35,703 nucleotides of DNA from Spongiibacteraceae bacterium UBA5047 (lineage in GTDB: Bacteria; Pseudomonadota; Gammaproteobacteria; Pseudomonadales; Spongiibacteraceae), in contig DIBR01000039.1 in assembly GCA_002415025.1 (NCBI GenBank), positions 51,991-87,693 of the forward strand, written 5' to 3'. The notes beneath the pieces are model-generated. The model had not been told where the DNA came from and did no database searches. It saw only the letters and a list, made by a program, of their open reading frames with translations. The position numbers and the translations under genes were made by a program. The stretch's first letter is position 1. Each line of letters starts with the position of its first letter. This document shows, piece by piece, positions 1-10,987 of the stretch.

Positions 1-1
1 T

Positions 2-442
2 CGCTGGCGAGTACGGCTCGGAATGTTTTGCCTGATGTTGCTGGTAGCGCTGAGCGCCGGTGGGATGCAAATGGTTGTAATCAGTATGCACTCCAGTCTG
101 GTGGCTGCAGGCTGGTCAGCGTTGGCTGCGGGCGTTGCCAGCGCCACTTTGTATGTCCTTCCGGTATTTGTTTCTGTTCAGCTGTGCCTGCTGGTGCACT
201 GGTTTCGGGCTGGCAAGCCTCTCACTTGTCTGGCGGTGGAATACAGTATTCGCGGGTGTGAGAAAACGCTGTTGTTTAGTTACAGCTTGCTGGTGTATTT
301 GCGTGACGGCATTACGCTGCCGTCACAGGAGACTCCTGCTGCGAGCCAGCCTGACGGCAGCGCCAATGCAGTAGACGAAAACCGGCCGACAGGCGACGGG
401 TTTAAACTCGTTACCGATATTTCCAGTAAGAAACTGGGCTAG
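2..442 (+). CDS. Small membrane protein, 5' end possibly outside the window
   Basis: I do not recognise the family. The reading frame is open to the left edge, so translation may start before the window; the first ATG is at 23 and would give 139 residues. From that ATG, residues 1-30 and about 35-63 are hydrophobic and look like two membrane helices. A basic/polar stretch (WFRAGKP) and a soluble C-terminal tail of about 60 residues, rich in Ala, Ser, Asp and Pro, follow. The stop codon TAG at 440-442 overlaps the stop of the convergent yciH-like gene by four bases. Coding status rests on the long open frame, typical composition and the neat convergent end. Function unknown; membrane location inferred. 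Confidence 0.5.
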   Translation, partial: RWRVRLGMFCLMLLVALSAGGMQMVVISMHSSLVAAGWSALAAGVASATLYVLPVFVSVQLCLLVHWFRAGKPLTCLAVEYSIRGCEKTLLFSYSLLVYLRDGITLPSQETPAASQPDGSANAVDENRPTGDGFKLVTDISSKKLG

Positions 443-780
443 CCACCGGATAGTTTGACGGTGTAACCCTGTTTTTCCAGCAGGGATTTAATAGCCATAC
501 GCTGGTCGCCCTGAAATTCGACGACACCGTCTTTAATGCTACCGCCCGTGCTAAGCTGCTGTCGGAGTTGCTTGGCGAGGGTTTTTAAATCTTCGCCCGC
601 AAGTGGCAAGCCCGCTACCAGGGTAACGCCTTTTCCCTTGCGTCCCTTGGTTTCGCGGCTGATACGCACCACGCCATCGCCAGCGGGCCTGGCTGCTTGC
701 CGTTTGCAGATACACTCCGTAGCGGGCTGGTTGCAGTCGGGGCAAATTCGACCCTGATCTGTGGAATAAACTCGGCTCAT
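439..780 (-). CDS. yciH: YciH / SUI1 family translation factor
   Basis: 113 residues from the ATG at 780. An upstream extension is possible but would run into the slyX leader, and family members start near the MSRVYST sequence seen here. Residues 12-25 carry a short Cys cluster (CPDC, then CIC) like the zinc-ribbon-like N-terminus of YciH proteins. Residues 36-111 form the SUI1 (eIF1-like) domain with the basic GRKGKGVT loop and the STGGSIKDGVVEFQGD core typical of the family. YciH relatives act at the ribosome and are linked to start-site or initiator selection. The gene is divergent from slyX with only 48 bp between start codons, and convergent with the gene to its left with a 4-base overlap. 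Family call is firm; the precise cellular role is less clear. Confidence 0.9.
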   Translation of the reverse strand: MSRVYSTDQGRICPDCNQPATECICKRQAARPAGDGVVRISRETKGRKGKGVTLVAGLPLAGEDLKTLAKQLRQQLSTGGSIKDGVVEFQGDQRMAIKSLLEKQGYTVKLSGG

Positions 781-795
781 TTTTATGTGACACCG

Positions 796-801
796 TATAA
801 T
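796..801 (+). promoter_or_regulatory. Consensus -10 hexamer in the yciH/slyX divergent gap
   Basis: The 48-bp gap between the divergent starts (781-828) contains a perfect TATAAT reading rightwards. It would place the slyX transcription start near 808, about 20 bases ahead of its ATG. No good -35 hexamer lies 15-19 bases upstream, so an activator or a weak promoter is implied. The same A/T-rich block might serve yciH on the other strand. Confidence 0.35.
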
Positions 802-828
802 CGCGAATTTGCCGCAGTGAGAGCAGCC

Positions 829-1068
829 ATGCAAAACAGCCCCGGATCTGATCAAAAAGAGCGCGATCAGCAACTGCAAGATCTGCAGATGCGCTATGCC
901 TTTCAGGAAGACCTGATCAACAGCCTTAATTTGACGGTGATTGAGCAGGGCCGCCAGATTGAGCGTCTGGAACTGATGATCGGACAGCTGAAAAACTCAA
1001 TGCAGGAGCTGAGCGCTGACGTTGAGCAGTTCGGCCCTGCAGAGCAGCAACGGCCACCGCACTATTGA
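829..1068 (+). CDS. slyX: SlyX family protein
   Basis: 79 residues, the usual length for SlyX. The frame extends upstream to 697, but that part is antisense to yciH, so the ATG at 829 with a GAGAG-type ribosome site just upstream is preferred. Nearly the whole protein is a heptad-like coiled coil, roughly residues 18-62, with regularly spaced Leu/Ile, followed by the family signature C-terminus: a QQRPPHY tail very close to the RPPHY end of known SlyX proteins. SlyX is a small soluble protein of unknown molecular function, historically noted beside slyD in Escherichia coli. Here it sits beside yciH instead. Confidence 0.93.
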   Translation: MQNSPGSDQKERDQQLQDLQMRYAFQEDLINSLNLTVIEQGRQIERLELMIGQLKNSMQELSADVEQFGPAEQQRPPHY

Positions 1069-1099
1069 TGGCCGGGCTGTCAGTTGTAACGCGCGGTGA

Positions 1100-1504
1100 C
1101 TAGTCGCCGTTCAGTGTTCGCACATCTTCAGCCTGAGCACCTTTTTCGCCCTGAGCCAGCACGAACTGCACGCTTTCACCTTCAATCAGGCTGCGGCGAC
1201 CTTTTCCGCGGATCGAGCGAAAGTGTACAAACACATCGTCGCCATTATCGCGGGTAATAAATCCGTAGCCTTTGTTAGCGTTAAACCATTTGACCTTGCC
1301 GGTTTCACGCTGTGGCGTCAGCTTCTCGGTCAGCACCGGTAACCAGGGGCTGAGTACGAACGAAGCGAGGCTGACCAGAAAATAGCCCAGCAGGCTTGTT
1401 GCGGCTGCTGCGCCGAAAAGCGGGGCGCCTGCAGTGACGTGCGAGATGACGGTGGCGAGCGCGCCCAAAACCAAAGCTGCTGCCAATTTGATTAAAAACA
1501 CCAT
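1100..1504 (-). CDS. Membrane-anchored cold-shock-domain protein
   Basis: 134 residues. Residues 3-22 and about 30-55 are two hydrophobic helices. Residues 67-131 form a complete cold-shock domain with GKVKWFNANKGYGFIT (RNP1-type) and DVFVHF (RNP2-type) motifs. The domain is very close to the free cold-shock protein encoded at 2679-2903, sharing the run GDDVFVHFRSIRG. Cold-shock domains bind single-stranded RNA or DNA and melt structure; tethering one to the inner membrane would place it near translocating ribosomes or nucleoid attachment sites, which is inference. The second helix ends at about residue 55 and the soluble domain follows after a short linker. The ATG at 1504 is preceded by an AGAGAGAG stretch that can act as a ribosome site. 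The gene ends 31 bp from convergent slyX. Confidence 0.85.
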   Translation of the reverse strand: MVFLIKLAAALVLGALATVISHVTAGAPLFGAAAATSLLGYFLVSLASFVLSPWLPVLTEKLTPQRETGKVKWFNANKGYGFITRDNGDDVFVHFRSIRGKGRRSLIEGESVQFVLAQGEKGAQAEDVRTLNGD

Positions 1505-1735
1505 AACTCTCTCTAAACTCGTTTAAATTCGGGTAAATGCCGTGAAAGCCGCGGTCGGCTGGTGAGTCCCTGACACGCGGCGCAGAAGTTTACCACGTCA
1601 ACGTCCAATGCTTCCAACCTGGATGGGCTTATTCCCGGGCGGCGGACCGTCGATATCAGTGCCGGGCAAAGGTTGTGTTTCTCGCGAAGGCGCCAGCAAG
1701 CTGCGAAGACAATCGACAGGGGAATAATGTTCGCG

Positions 1736-2566
1736 CTAGCCCGGCGCCCTTAATTTGGTCAAGCCAAAGCGCTTTTGCAGGATGCGATCGAGCAACCTTC
1801 GCGGAAGCAAGCTGGTCAAGTACAGCGAGCGAGCTCCTGCTGCCACTGTGATATAGGGTTTGTGCGGGCGTGTGAGAGCCGCCGTGATGATGGCTTCGGC
1901 AACGTCACCGGCCGGGCTGCCGTTCTTCTGTGAGAGCCCCGCGCGCTCCTGAATGTGTTCGAGAATAGGGCGGTAGCGGGAATCGTCCGGAAATACCTGG
2001 TCCAATTGCTCGCGCGCCGTCAGACCAAAATTACTGCGAATACCGCCTGCCATCACACACTGTACTTTTACGCCAAACGGCTCAAGTTCGCAGCGCATGG
2101 CGTCGTTCAGGCTGTGCAATGCGCTTTTGGACGCGCAGTAGCTCCCGGCAAAGGGAGTTGTGAGGTGGGCAGAAACACTGCCGATATTGACGATGGTGCC
2201 ACTGCTTTCAATCAGTTGCGGGAGTAGCGCCTGCGCCAACGCAAGGGGGGCCACCACATTGATGTGTAACTGCTGTTGCATGGCTTGCCAGGGCAATTCG
2301 CAAACCGGCCCCATTTGGCCGTAGCCTGCATTATTGATTAATAGTGATATCGGCCCGTATTCCGCGCGCCAACGTGTGGCTTGCGCGGCAAAACTGTCGG
2401 GGTCACCCAGATCCAGAGGCTGTTTGTGCAGGTTGGCATGAGTCAGGGCGATGCTATCGGGTTGGCGGGAGGTGGCGATAACCTCATAGCCTCGCGCCAG
2501 AAGGTTTTCGGCCATCGCGAGGCCAAGCCCGGCGCTGCAGCCGGTGACAAGGGCGAGTTTTGACAT
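1736..2566 (-). CDS. Classical short-chain dehydrogenase/reductase
   Basis: 276 residues. The N-terminus has the nucleotide-binding TGCSAGLGLA motif (residues 8-17), followed by NNAGYG near 78-83, the catalytic Ser130 in NIGSVS and the YCASK pair (Tyr143, Lys147). These are all the elements of an active NAD(P)-dependent SDR. The C-terminal 50 residues, basic and hydrophobic (the LYLTSLLPRRLLDRIL region), are longer than in minimal SDRs and resemble lipid- or steroid-active members that touch membranes. Substrate cannot be read from sequence. A GAGG ribosome site lies seven bases upstream of the ATG at 2566. The gene stands between two cold-shock-domain genes on the same strand; nothing links their functions. 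Confidence 0.88.
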   Translation of the reverse strand: MSKLALVTGCSAGLGLAMAENLLARGYEVIATSRQPDSIALTHANLHKQPLDLGDPDSFAAQATRWRAEYGPISLLINNAGYGQMGPVCELPWQAMQQQLHINVVAPLALAQALLPQLIESSGTIVNIGSVSAHLTTPFAGSYCASKSALHSLNDAMRCELEPFGVKVQCVMAGGIRSNFGLTAREQLDQVFPDDSRYRPILEHIQERAGLSQKNGSPAGDVAEAIITAALTRPHKPYITVAAGARSLYLTSLLPRRLLDRILQKRFGLTKLRAPG

Positions 2567-2634
2567 GGGAACCTCGAACGTAAACAGCGATCAGCCTACA
2601 CGCGCAGGCCGGCGAGAAGGAGTGAATAATAGCA

Positions 2635-2654
2635 GCAACGGAGGGCGCCGTTGC
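2635..2654 (-). terminator. Candidate terminator downstream of the cold-shock gene
   Basis: On the minus strand a perfect 7-bp stem (GCAACGG / CCGTTGC) with a 6-base loop lies 25 bases beyond the csp stop codon. It is followed by TGCTATTATT, which is T-rich but not a clean run, so the terminator would be weak. It would separate csp from the SDR gene further down the same strand. Confidence 0.35.
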
Positions 2655-2678
2655 CTTGCAGCTTAGCCTGAGGCAGGG

Positions 2679-2903
2679 CTATTCGACAGTTTCGGTAACC
2701 TTGATAACATCTTCGGCCTGAAAACCTTTCGGCCCCTCAATCAGGTTAAACTCAACGGTCTGCCCTTCATCCAGTGTCTTGTAGCCATCGCCGCGTATTG
2801 AGCGAAAGTGCACAAACACATCGTCGCCCCCTTCCTGAGTGATAAAGCCAAATCCTTTGGCATTGTTGAACCATTTGACGGTTCCGGTCATACGGGTACT
2901 CAT
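2679..2903 (-). CDS. Cold-shock protein, CspA family
   Basis: 74 residues from the ATG at 2903, which has a CTGGAG ribosome site nine bases upstream. A longer frame reaches 2945 but its extra residues do not match the family. The protein is a single cold-shock domain with GTVKWFNNAKGFGFIT and DVFVHF, the two RNA-binding motifs, and an acidic end. CspA proteins are cytoplasmic RNA chaperones that melt mRNA structure. Family members often have long structured leaders; here about 190 bases of leader are suggested by the promoter-like sequence near 3102-3107. Which paralogue (cspA, cspD, cspE and so on) it represents cannot be decided from sequence alone. Confidence 0.95.
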   Translation of the reverse strand: MSTRMTGTVKWFNNAKGFGFITQEGGDDVFVHFRSIRGDGYKTLDEGQTVEFNLIEGPKGFQAEDVIKVTETVE

Positions 2904-3210
2904 GGTGCATCTCCAGGTTGCAAAATCACTACCGCGCGCAGGCAAAAACGGGGCACTGCATCAATACACAGGGCCAATTTGCGAGAACAGGGGAGTGTGT
3001 TAGCCGCGGATGGTGCTCGGCTGAGGGTTGCCACAAAGGTGGCATTGTTATTCTTATCAAGGGTCACGGTGCAACTGACTAACGACCTCGTTAGTCTCAA
3101 TACTATAACCGTCAAGTTGTGCTGTCCACCGCTAAAAAGTTAAGCGGGGTAAAGGGTTAGGGAGGCGTATCCATTGGAGGTGCGCTGTGAATATGCCTCG
3201 TCCCGTTTTG
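2904..3210. other. Intergenic stretch: csp leader and valS 3' region
   Basis: 307 bp without a convincing gene between the csp start and the valS stop; both genes are on the minus strand. The left 190 bp is the probable untranslated leader of csp. The palindrome and -10-like hexamer listed separately lie at 3077-3107. The rest (3108-3210) is valS 3' sequence in which I see no clean terminator, only an imperfect CCGCT...AGCGG repeat at about 3128-3146. Short frames here on both strands show no family features. Confidence 0.6.
3077..3107 (-). promoter_or_regulatory. Candidate csp promoter with a perfect 20-bp palindrome at the transcription start
   Basis: On the minus strand TATAGT (3107-3102) matches a -10 box at 5 of 6 positions; a TGGACA element 15 bases upstream is a possible short-spaced -35. 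Five bases downstream lies GACTAACGACCTCGTTAGTC (3077-3096), a perfect 9+2+9 inverted repeat covering about +1 to +20. It could be an operator of TetR-type geometry or, in RNA, a 5'-end hairpin of the csp leader. The palindrome is directly visible; the promoter and its function are inferred. Confidence 0.45.
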
Positions 3211-6066
<2,856 letters not shown>

Positions 6067-6174
6067 AAATCCAATTCGTTACAACGGAAGGGGCGGCGGT
6101 ACTGTTACCGTTAACAGCTGTCGCGCGAGTGGCGAATAATTATACTGGAAATGCCGAACAGGGCACTAACCGCG

Positions 6175-6597
6175 TCAGGAAATCTTGTGCGTTTTCAGCG
6201 GGTAGCCACGATCTTTATAGAACCGATAGCGGTTGCGGCTTGGTTGCAGCCAGCTTTCGTCCTGGCAAACAATTTCACCGACGCGCTGAAAACGGCTAAA
6301 AAAGTCGGGTATTTCGGCTGCGAGGTTGATGAGCAGTTCGACGGCCTCGGGGGCGGTCGCATCGCTGCCGATCACCACGTTGGCCTTCGCACGGGCAGAT
6401 TTCAGCTCGTGCGGCACAAAGCTCTCCGGGCTGAACGACCACAGTAAGTTGTCCAGTTCGCTCGCTTGCTGTTCCGAGCTGCAGTGAATATAGATGCCAA
6501 GGCCTTTTTTCAAGGCCTTTTCCGCCAGCCTGCAGCAATACTGCAGAGCGTCGCCGGGCTGAGCGGAATCCAGAATATAGAAATCGACCTTGGTCAT
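6175..6597 (-). CDS. holC: DNA polymerase III chi subunit
   Basis: 140 residues, close to the usual 140-150. Chi binds psi (HolD) in the clamp-loader complex and contacts single-strand-binding protein at the replication fork. The N-terminus MTKVDFYILDS, the LAEKALKKGLGIYIHC segment and the region from LLWSFSPESFVPHEL to VVIGSD are recognisable family blocks; the C-terminus (RNRYRFYKDRGYPLKTHKI) is also typical. The gene lies 8 bp downstream of pepA and 108 bp upstream of valS, the conserved order, so co-transcription with pepA is likely. Confidence 0.96.
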   Translation of the reverse strand: MTKVDFYILDSAQPGDALQYCCRLAEKALKKGLGIYIHCSSEQQASELDNLLWSFSPESFVPHELKSARAKANVVIGSDATAPEAVELLINLAAEIPDFFSRFQRVGEIVCQDESWLQPSRNRYRFYKDRGYPLKTHKIS

Positions 6598-6605
6598 ACG
6601 GGTGC

Positions 6606-8081
6606 TCAGGCCTTGCCGCAGTCAATCAGGTATTGGGTGAGCAGGCCAACCGGTCGACCGGTTGCTCCTTTGGGAGACGACAGCCAGGCGGTGCCGGCAA
6701 TATCCAGATGCGCCCAGGTCATGTTCTTGGTGAAGCGTGACAGAAAGCAGGCGGCGGTCACACTGCCGGCTTCCGGGCCGCCGATATTGGCTATATCGGC
6801 AAAGGGTGTATCGAGCTGGTTTTGGTAGTCGTCCCACAGGGGCATATGCCAGGCGCGGTCTGAAGATTTGTTGCCCGCATCAAGCAGGCGCTGCGCGAAG
6901 GCGTCATCGTTGCTGTAAAGTCCGCTGGCATGTTTGCCCAGTGCGACCACGCAGGCGCCGGTGAGGGTGGCGATATCAATAACGGCTGCCGGCTTGAAGC
7001 GTTCGGCGTAGGTGAGGGCATCGCACAGCACCAGACGGCCTTCGGCGTCGGTGTTGAGAACTTCAATGGTCTGGCCCGACATGCTGGTAACAACATCGCC
7101 GGGTTTGGTGGCGCTGCCGCTGGGCAGGTTTTCCGAGGCGGCAATAATGGCCACGACGTTGATGGGTAGCTTCAACGCGGTAACGGCCGTCATGGTGCCC
7201 ATAACACTGGCGGCGCCGCACATATCGAATTTCATCTCGTCCATTTTGGCGCCGGGTTTGATGCTGATGCCGCCGCTGTCAAAGGTGATGCCTTTGCCGA
7301 CCAGTACCTGTGGTTTGGCCGATTTCCTGCCGCCGCTGTATTCCATCACAATCAGCTTGGCTGGCTGATCACTGCCGGCACTGACCGATAACAGTGAGCC
7401 CATACCCAGCTCGCGCATCTGTTTCTCTTCCAGTACCGAGACTTTCAGCTTGTCGTGCTTGCGTCCGAGTGCCTTGGCCTCCTTGGCCAAAAAGCTCGGG
7501 GTACAGTAGTTGCCGGGCAGGTTGCCGAGTTGGCGTGCCACATTGATGCCTTGCCCCACTGCCTGTCCCTCGGCGATTGCAGCCCGTGTTGCGCTATTAC
7601 CGGCGCAGAGGATGGTCAGCTTTTTCAGGGTGGGCTCGGGCTTTTTGCTTACCGACGTGCTGTAGTGGTAGCGGCTTGTCTCGGCGATGCGGGCTATGCC
7701 GCTGAGTGCGCGTGTTAACTCCAGAGAGGCAGAGAGAGCTTCGCTCGGCAGCAAACTGGCGCCGGTGATTTTGTGTTGTTTCAAGGCATTGAACATTGCC
7801 GCCACGGCCTTGTCATAACTGCGGTCATTGAGGTCATCGTGTTTGCCGAGCCCGACCAGCAGCAAGCGCTCGGCGCTGATGTCCTTACAAACAGGCAGCA
7901 GCAAGGTTTGCGCATTTTTGCCGTCAAAATCGCCGCGCGCATTCAGGGAATGCACCAGCTTGGCCAGTGTTTCGTCGGCTATTGCAGCCTTTTTTGCTGC
8001 CTCGTCGCTGGTCAGTAACAGAATCAGGCAGTCGGACTTCTGGTTGCTGGGTTTGGGAGTGGCTTTCAGGCTGATTTGCAT
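6606..8081 (-). CDS. pepA: Leucyl aminopeptidase (PepA, M17)
   Basis: 491 residues from the ATG at 8081. The frame is open to 8192, but the extra N-terminus is in the pepA/lptF promoter gap and does not match the family, whereas MQISLKA does. The C-terminal catalytic domain carries the metal-binding and active-site blocks VGKGITFDSGGISIKPGAKM and NTDAEGRLVLCDAL, the PROSITE-type signature of M17 peptidases. The enzyme is a hexameric, two-metal cytosolic aminopeptidase that removes N-terminal residues from peptides; in E. coli PepA also binds DNA in Xer recombination and carAB control, which cannot be judged here. First gene of pepA-holC-valS and divergent from lptF across 129 bp. Confidence 0.97.
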   Translation of the reverse strand: MQISLKATPKPSNQKSDCLILLLTSDEAAKKAAIADETLAKLVHSLNARGDFDGKNAQTLLLPVCKDISAERLLLVGLGKHDDLNDRSYDKAVAAMFNALKQHKITGASLLPSEALSASLELTRALSGIARIAETSRYHYSTSVSKKPEPTLKKLTILCAGNSATRAAIAEGQAVGQGINVARQLGNLPGNYCTPSFLAKEAKALGRKHDKLKVSVLEEKQMRELGMGSLLSVSAGSDQPAKLIVMEYSGGRKSAKPQVLVGKGITFDSGGISIKPGAKMDEMKFDMCGAASVMGTMTAVTALKLPINVVAIIAASENLPSGSATKPGDVVTSMSGQTIEVLNTDAEGRLVLCDALTYAERFKPAAVIDIATLTGACVVALGKHASGLYSNDDAFAQRLLDAGNKSSDRAWHMPLWDDYQNQLDTPFADIANIGGPEAGSVTAACFLSRFTKNMTWAHLDIAGTAWLSSPKGATGRPVGLLTQYLIDCGKA

Positions 8082-8210
8082 GTTTGATCTCGCGAAGTCA
8101 GGGCAAAGTAAGGATAATGGCTCTTTCGAGGCCAAAGGCCACACAGTGTACTGCCTGCCTGTGGTTCTTAAAAGGTCACTTGGCTGTTTCAACGCTACCG
8201 GGAAAGCGCT

Positions 8211-9308
8211 TTGATTCTTTACCGCTACATTGCCAGCGAATTACTCAAGTCCATGTTCGCGGTCACCTTTACGCTGCTCGTGATTATTATGAGTGGTCGT
8301 CTGGTGAAATACCTAGCAGATGTTGCCTCGGGCGATCTCGCACCTGATTTCCTGTTTCTGATCATGCTGTACCGTCTGCCGAACTTTCTGGAGGTGATTG
8401 TGCCTCTTGGCATGTTTATCGGCATATTGCTCAGTTACGGGCGTTTATATGTCGATTCCGAGATTGCCGTGATGAATGCCTGTGGCATCAGCCGCTTTCA
8501 GCTGCTGTCGCTGGCGGCGCTGCCCATTGCTCTGGTCACGTTGCTGGTAGGGTTGCTGAGTACTGTCATCAGCCCGGCGGGCATCCAGGCCTATGAAGAA
8601 TTGCTGGTTGAGAGCAAGGCATCGGATGGGCTGAAGGCGGCGGTGGAAGGCCGCTTCCGTCTGGATGAAAAAAGTGGCCGTGTAACCTATATCGAGCAAC
8701 TCAATCGCGACGATGACGGGATGAATGGCGTCTTTATTGCACATCCGGTAGACACTGAAAAAGGCCGGATGCTGGTGTCGGTGGTAACCGCCGATACAGG
8801 TTTGTTCAAGCGTGATGAGGCGTCGGGTCAGCGTTATCTCTTGCTAAACAATGGCGTGCGCTACGTTGGTGAACCCGGTGAACTCGATTATCAGGTAGCG
8901 CGGTTTGAGCGTTACGGGCAGTGGCTGCCGGATGAGCAGGCATCCCGCGGGCGCAAGGCGGCGGATGGCAAGAGCACCGCGAGTCTTTTTCAGTCAGAGC
9001 AGCTTGAAGACCGCGCGGCCTTGCAATGGCGGTTTTCACTGGCCTTGTTGGTGCCTATCGTTGCACTTATTGCGGTTGCGCTGAGTAAAACCGACCATCG
9101 CAGCGGTCGCTACGTCAAAATGTTTCCCGCGTTTTTGTTGTATATGGTGTACCTGGTGGCATTGAACTCGGGCCGCGAAGCGCTGGTCAGCGGTGACTTG
9201 CCGTTGCTGCCCGGCCTGTGGCTGATCCACGGTGTGTTTCTGGTGTTGGGGGTTGTTCTGTTGCTGGGGCCGGACGCGCTGCGACGTTTGCGGGCGAGGG
9301 CGGGTTGA
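8211..9308 (+). CDS. lptF: LPS export permease LptF
   Basis: 365 residues, starting at a TTG codon (8211). GGGAA at 8200-8204 is a well-placed ribosome site with a six-base spacer, and the N-terminus (ILYRYIASELLKS) aligns with the start of known LptF proteins, so the TTG is preferred over the first ATG at 8253. Three N-terminal membrane helices (about 15-35, 50-77, 98-122) are followed by a periplasmic jellyroll domain (about 125-265) and three C-terminal helices. The family block DSEIAVMNACGIS (82-94) is clear. LptF with LptG forms the transmembrane part of the LptB2FG ABC transporter that extracts lipopolysaccharide from the inner membrane. The stop codon overlaps the lptG start. Confidence 0.96.
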   Translation: MILYRYIASELLKSMFAVTFTLLVIIMSGRLVKYLADVASGDLAPDFLFLIMLYRLPNFLEVIVPLGMFIGILLSYGRLYVDSEIAVMNACGISRFQLLSLAALPIALVTLLVGLLSTVISPAGIQAYEELLVESKASDGLKAAVEGRFRLDEKSGRVTYIEQLNRDDDGMNGVFIAHPVDTEKGRMLVSVVTADTGLFKRDEASGQRYLLLNNGVRYVGEPGELDYQVARFERYGQWLPDEQASRGRKAADGKSTASLFQSEQLEDRAALQWRFSLALLVPIVALIAVALSKTDHRSGRYVKMFPAFLLYMVYLVALNSGREALVSGDLPLLPGLWLIHGVFLVLGVVLLLGPDALRRLRARAG

Positions 9309-10369
9309 TGCAAAAGCTCGACGGCTATATAGGCCGCACGGTTACCGCCGCTATTGTCTTGGTGTTGTTGGTTATTGTGGGCATAGACCTGCTTACCACC
9401 CTGATCGACGAACTGGGTGATATTGATGGCGATTATAATTTTCTTCGGGTGATTCAGTATGTGTTGCTGACAACGCCCAGCAGCCTCTACGAATACTTAC
9501 CCTTTGCAGCGCTGGTGGGTTGTCTGGCCGGACTGGGCTCTCTGGCCGGTACCAGCGAACTGGTGGTGATGCGCGCTGCGGGTATCAGCACCCTGCGCTT
9601 GGTGTGGGCTGTACTGAAACCGGCAATTCTTTTGACGTTGCTGGGTTTAACGATTGCGGAATACGTGGCGCCGCGCTTTCAGCAGATTGCAGAAAGCGAG
9701 CGGGCAATGGCCTTGCAGGACGAAGGCAGGGTGCATTCGGTTTACGGTATGTGGCACCGCGAGGGAAACCGTTACATGCACTTTAATGCAGTTGAAGCGG
9801 GCGGCATTCTGCATAGCGTGCTGGTTTATCGTTTTGGTGAAAGTCGTGAACTGAAGCAGGTGCTGTTTGCCGAGCGCGCCAGCTATGTTGCCGGCACATG
9901 GTTGCTTGAAGACGGTACGCTTTCCTATTTCGACGAAAGCGGGGCCAGGCAGGAGGCATTTTCCCAGCGCCAGTGGGAAACCGAACTTACTCCCGAGTTG
10001 CTGAATATTCTGGTGTTGCAGCCTGAAGACCTGTCCATCAGCGGCATCTGGCGTTATTCGCGCTATCTGCAAGAACAGGGCGTGAGCGCGGCGGAGTACG
10101 AACTGGCGTTCTGGAAAAAGCTGTTGCAGCCCATTGCCATGCTGGCTCTGGTGCTGGTGGCCATCTCCTTTGTGTTCGGGCCGCTGCGACAAGTGACTAT
10201 GGGCTTTCGGGTTTTTACCGGCGTTATGGTCGGTATTGTCTTTCGCACTCTGCAGGATATGCTTGGTCCGGCCAGTCTGGTATTCGGCTTTGAACCGTTG
10301 GTAGCAACGCTGATTCCGATTGTGCTCTGCCTTGCCTTCGGGGCAGGCATGATGATGCGGAGGGTCTAG
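9308..10369 (+). CDS. lptG: LPS export permease LptG
   Basis: 353 residues. The ATG at 9308 overlaps the lptF stop (TGATG), the expected translational coupling; the frame is open further upstream but that part reads inside lptF. Architecture mirrors LptF: three helices, a periplasmic beta-jellyroll domain (about 125-260), and three helices. TSELVVMRAAGIS (82-94) is the coupling-helix block that contacts the ATPase LptB. LptG partners LptF in moving LPS onto the LptC-LptA bridge; lptB, lptA and lptC are not in this window. The stop codon shares four bases (CTAG) with the stop of the convergent RDD-family gene. Confidence 0.96.
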   Translation: MQKLDGYIGRTVTAAIVLVLLVIVGIDLLTTLIDELGDIDGDYNFLRVIQYVLLTTPSSLYEYLPFAALVGCLAGLGSLAGTSELVVMRAAGISTLRLVWAVLKPAILLTLLGLTIAEYVAPRFQQIAESERAMALQDEGRVHSVYGMWHREGNRYMHFNAVEAGGILHSVLVYRFGESRELKQVLFAERASYVAGTWLLEDGTLSYFDESGARQEAFSQRQWETELTPELLNILVLQPEDLSISGIWRYSRYLQEQGVSAAEYELAFWKKLLQPIAMLALVLVAISFVFGPLRQVTMGFRVFTGVMVGIVFRTLQDMLGPASLVFGFEPLVATLIPIVLCLAFGAGMMMRRV

Positions 10370-10860
10370 CCGCGGGCCCTGCCGCGTTTAGGCAGGCGCA
10401 CTACGGTGGTTCCGGAAAGCCGGTCGTGCCAGCTGCGATTTTCCTTATCCAGCCATATCCACCAGTAGCCCAGGCCAGCAGCGCCAATAGACACGATGGC
10501 GGCGAGGCATCGAACGACACATTGCCCCCAACCGGGCTTTCCGCCCTCCGCATTTTGAAGTTGAATCCGCCAGGCCTGCATGCCCAGTGTCTGGCCGTTT
10601 TTTCGCCAGAACAAGCTGTAAAAGCCCATCACGACACCGAGCAAATACAACTGAAAGCCCCAGCCGCTGAGCAGAGGGTCTGCCTTGTGCATCACTTTGC
10701 TGCTGGCTTCGGGGATGTCGGTATCAATTTGCCCGGTGACCAGCACAGCCAACAGGGTGGCCAGGCACAGCAGGGCGAACAGGAGCAAGCCATCGTAAAT
10801 CATGGCAGCAAGGCGCGGCACAACGCCGGCATTGGGTAGCAGTTGCTGATTTTCAGTCAT
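10366..10860 (-). CDS. RDD family membrane protein
   Basis: 164 residues from the ATG at 10860; a frame extension to 10893 adds eleven residues that do not look conserved. The RDD signature is visible: Arg and Asp in the first helix (RLAAMIYDGLLLF, residues 16-28) and SWHDRLSGT near the end. Three hydrophobic segments are seen at about 18-43, 67-85 and 110-132. RDD proteins are small inner-membrane proteins of mostly unknown function, with some implicated in ion transport. In many gammaproteobacteria an RDD gene lies next to lptFG, as here, where it converges on lptG with a four-base overlap. Confidence 0.9.
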   Translation of the reverse strand: MTENQQLLPNAGVVPRLAAMIYDGLLLFALLCLATLLAVLVTGQIDTDIPEASSKVMHKADPLLSGWGFQLYLLGVVMGFYSLFWRKNGQTLGMQAWRIQLQNAEGGKPGWGQCVVRCLAAIVSIGAAGLGYWWIWLDKENRSWHDRLSGTTVVRLPKRGRARG

Positions 10861-10987
10861 AGTGTTGCGATGGTATACGAGTGAGGTGCGCATTGTAGCA
10901 CTCCCGGCGCGATTACCATCGCGTAATTGAAAAGGATCGGCGCTGACACCTGCGGTTGATTAATGCTAATCTCGCTTGAAACCACTA

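Noticed and set aside
8082..8192. N-terminal extension of PepA
   Set aside because: The extra residues fall in the pepA/lptF promoter gap and do not resemble PepA; the ATG at 8081 fits the family.
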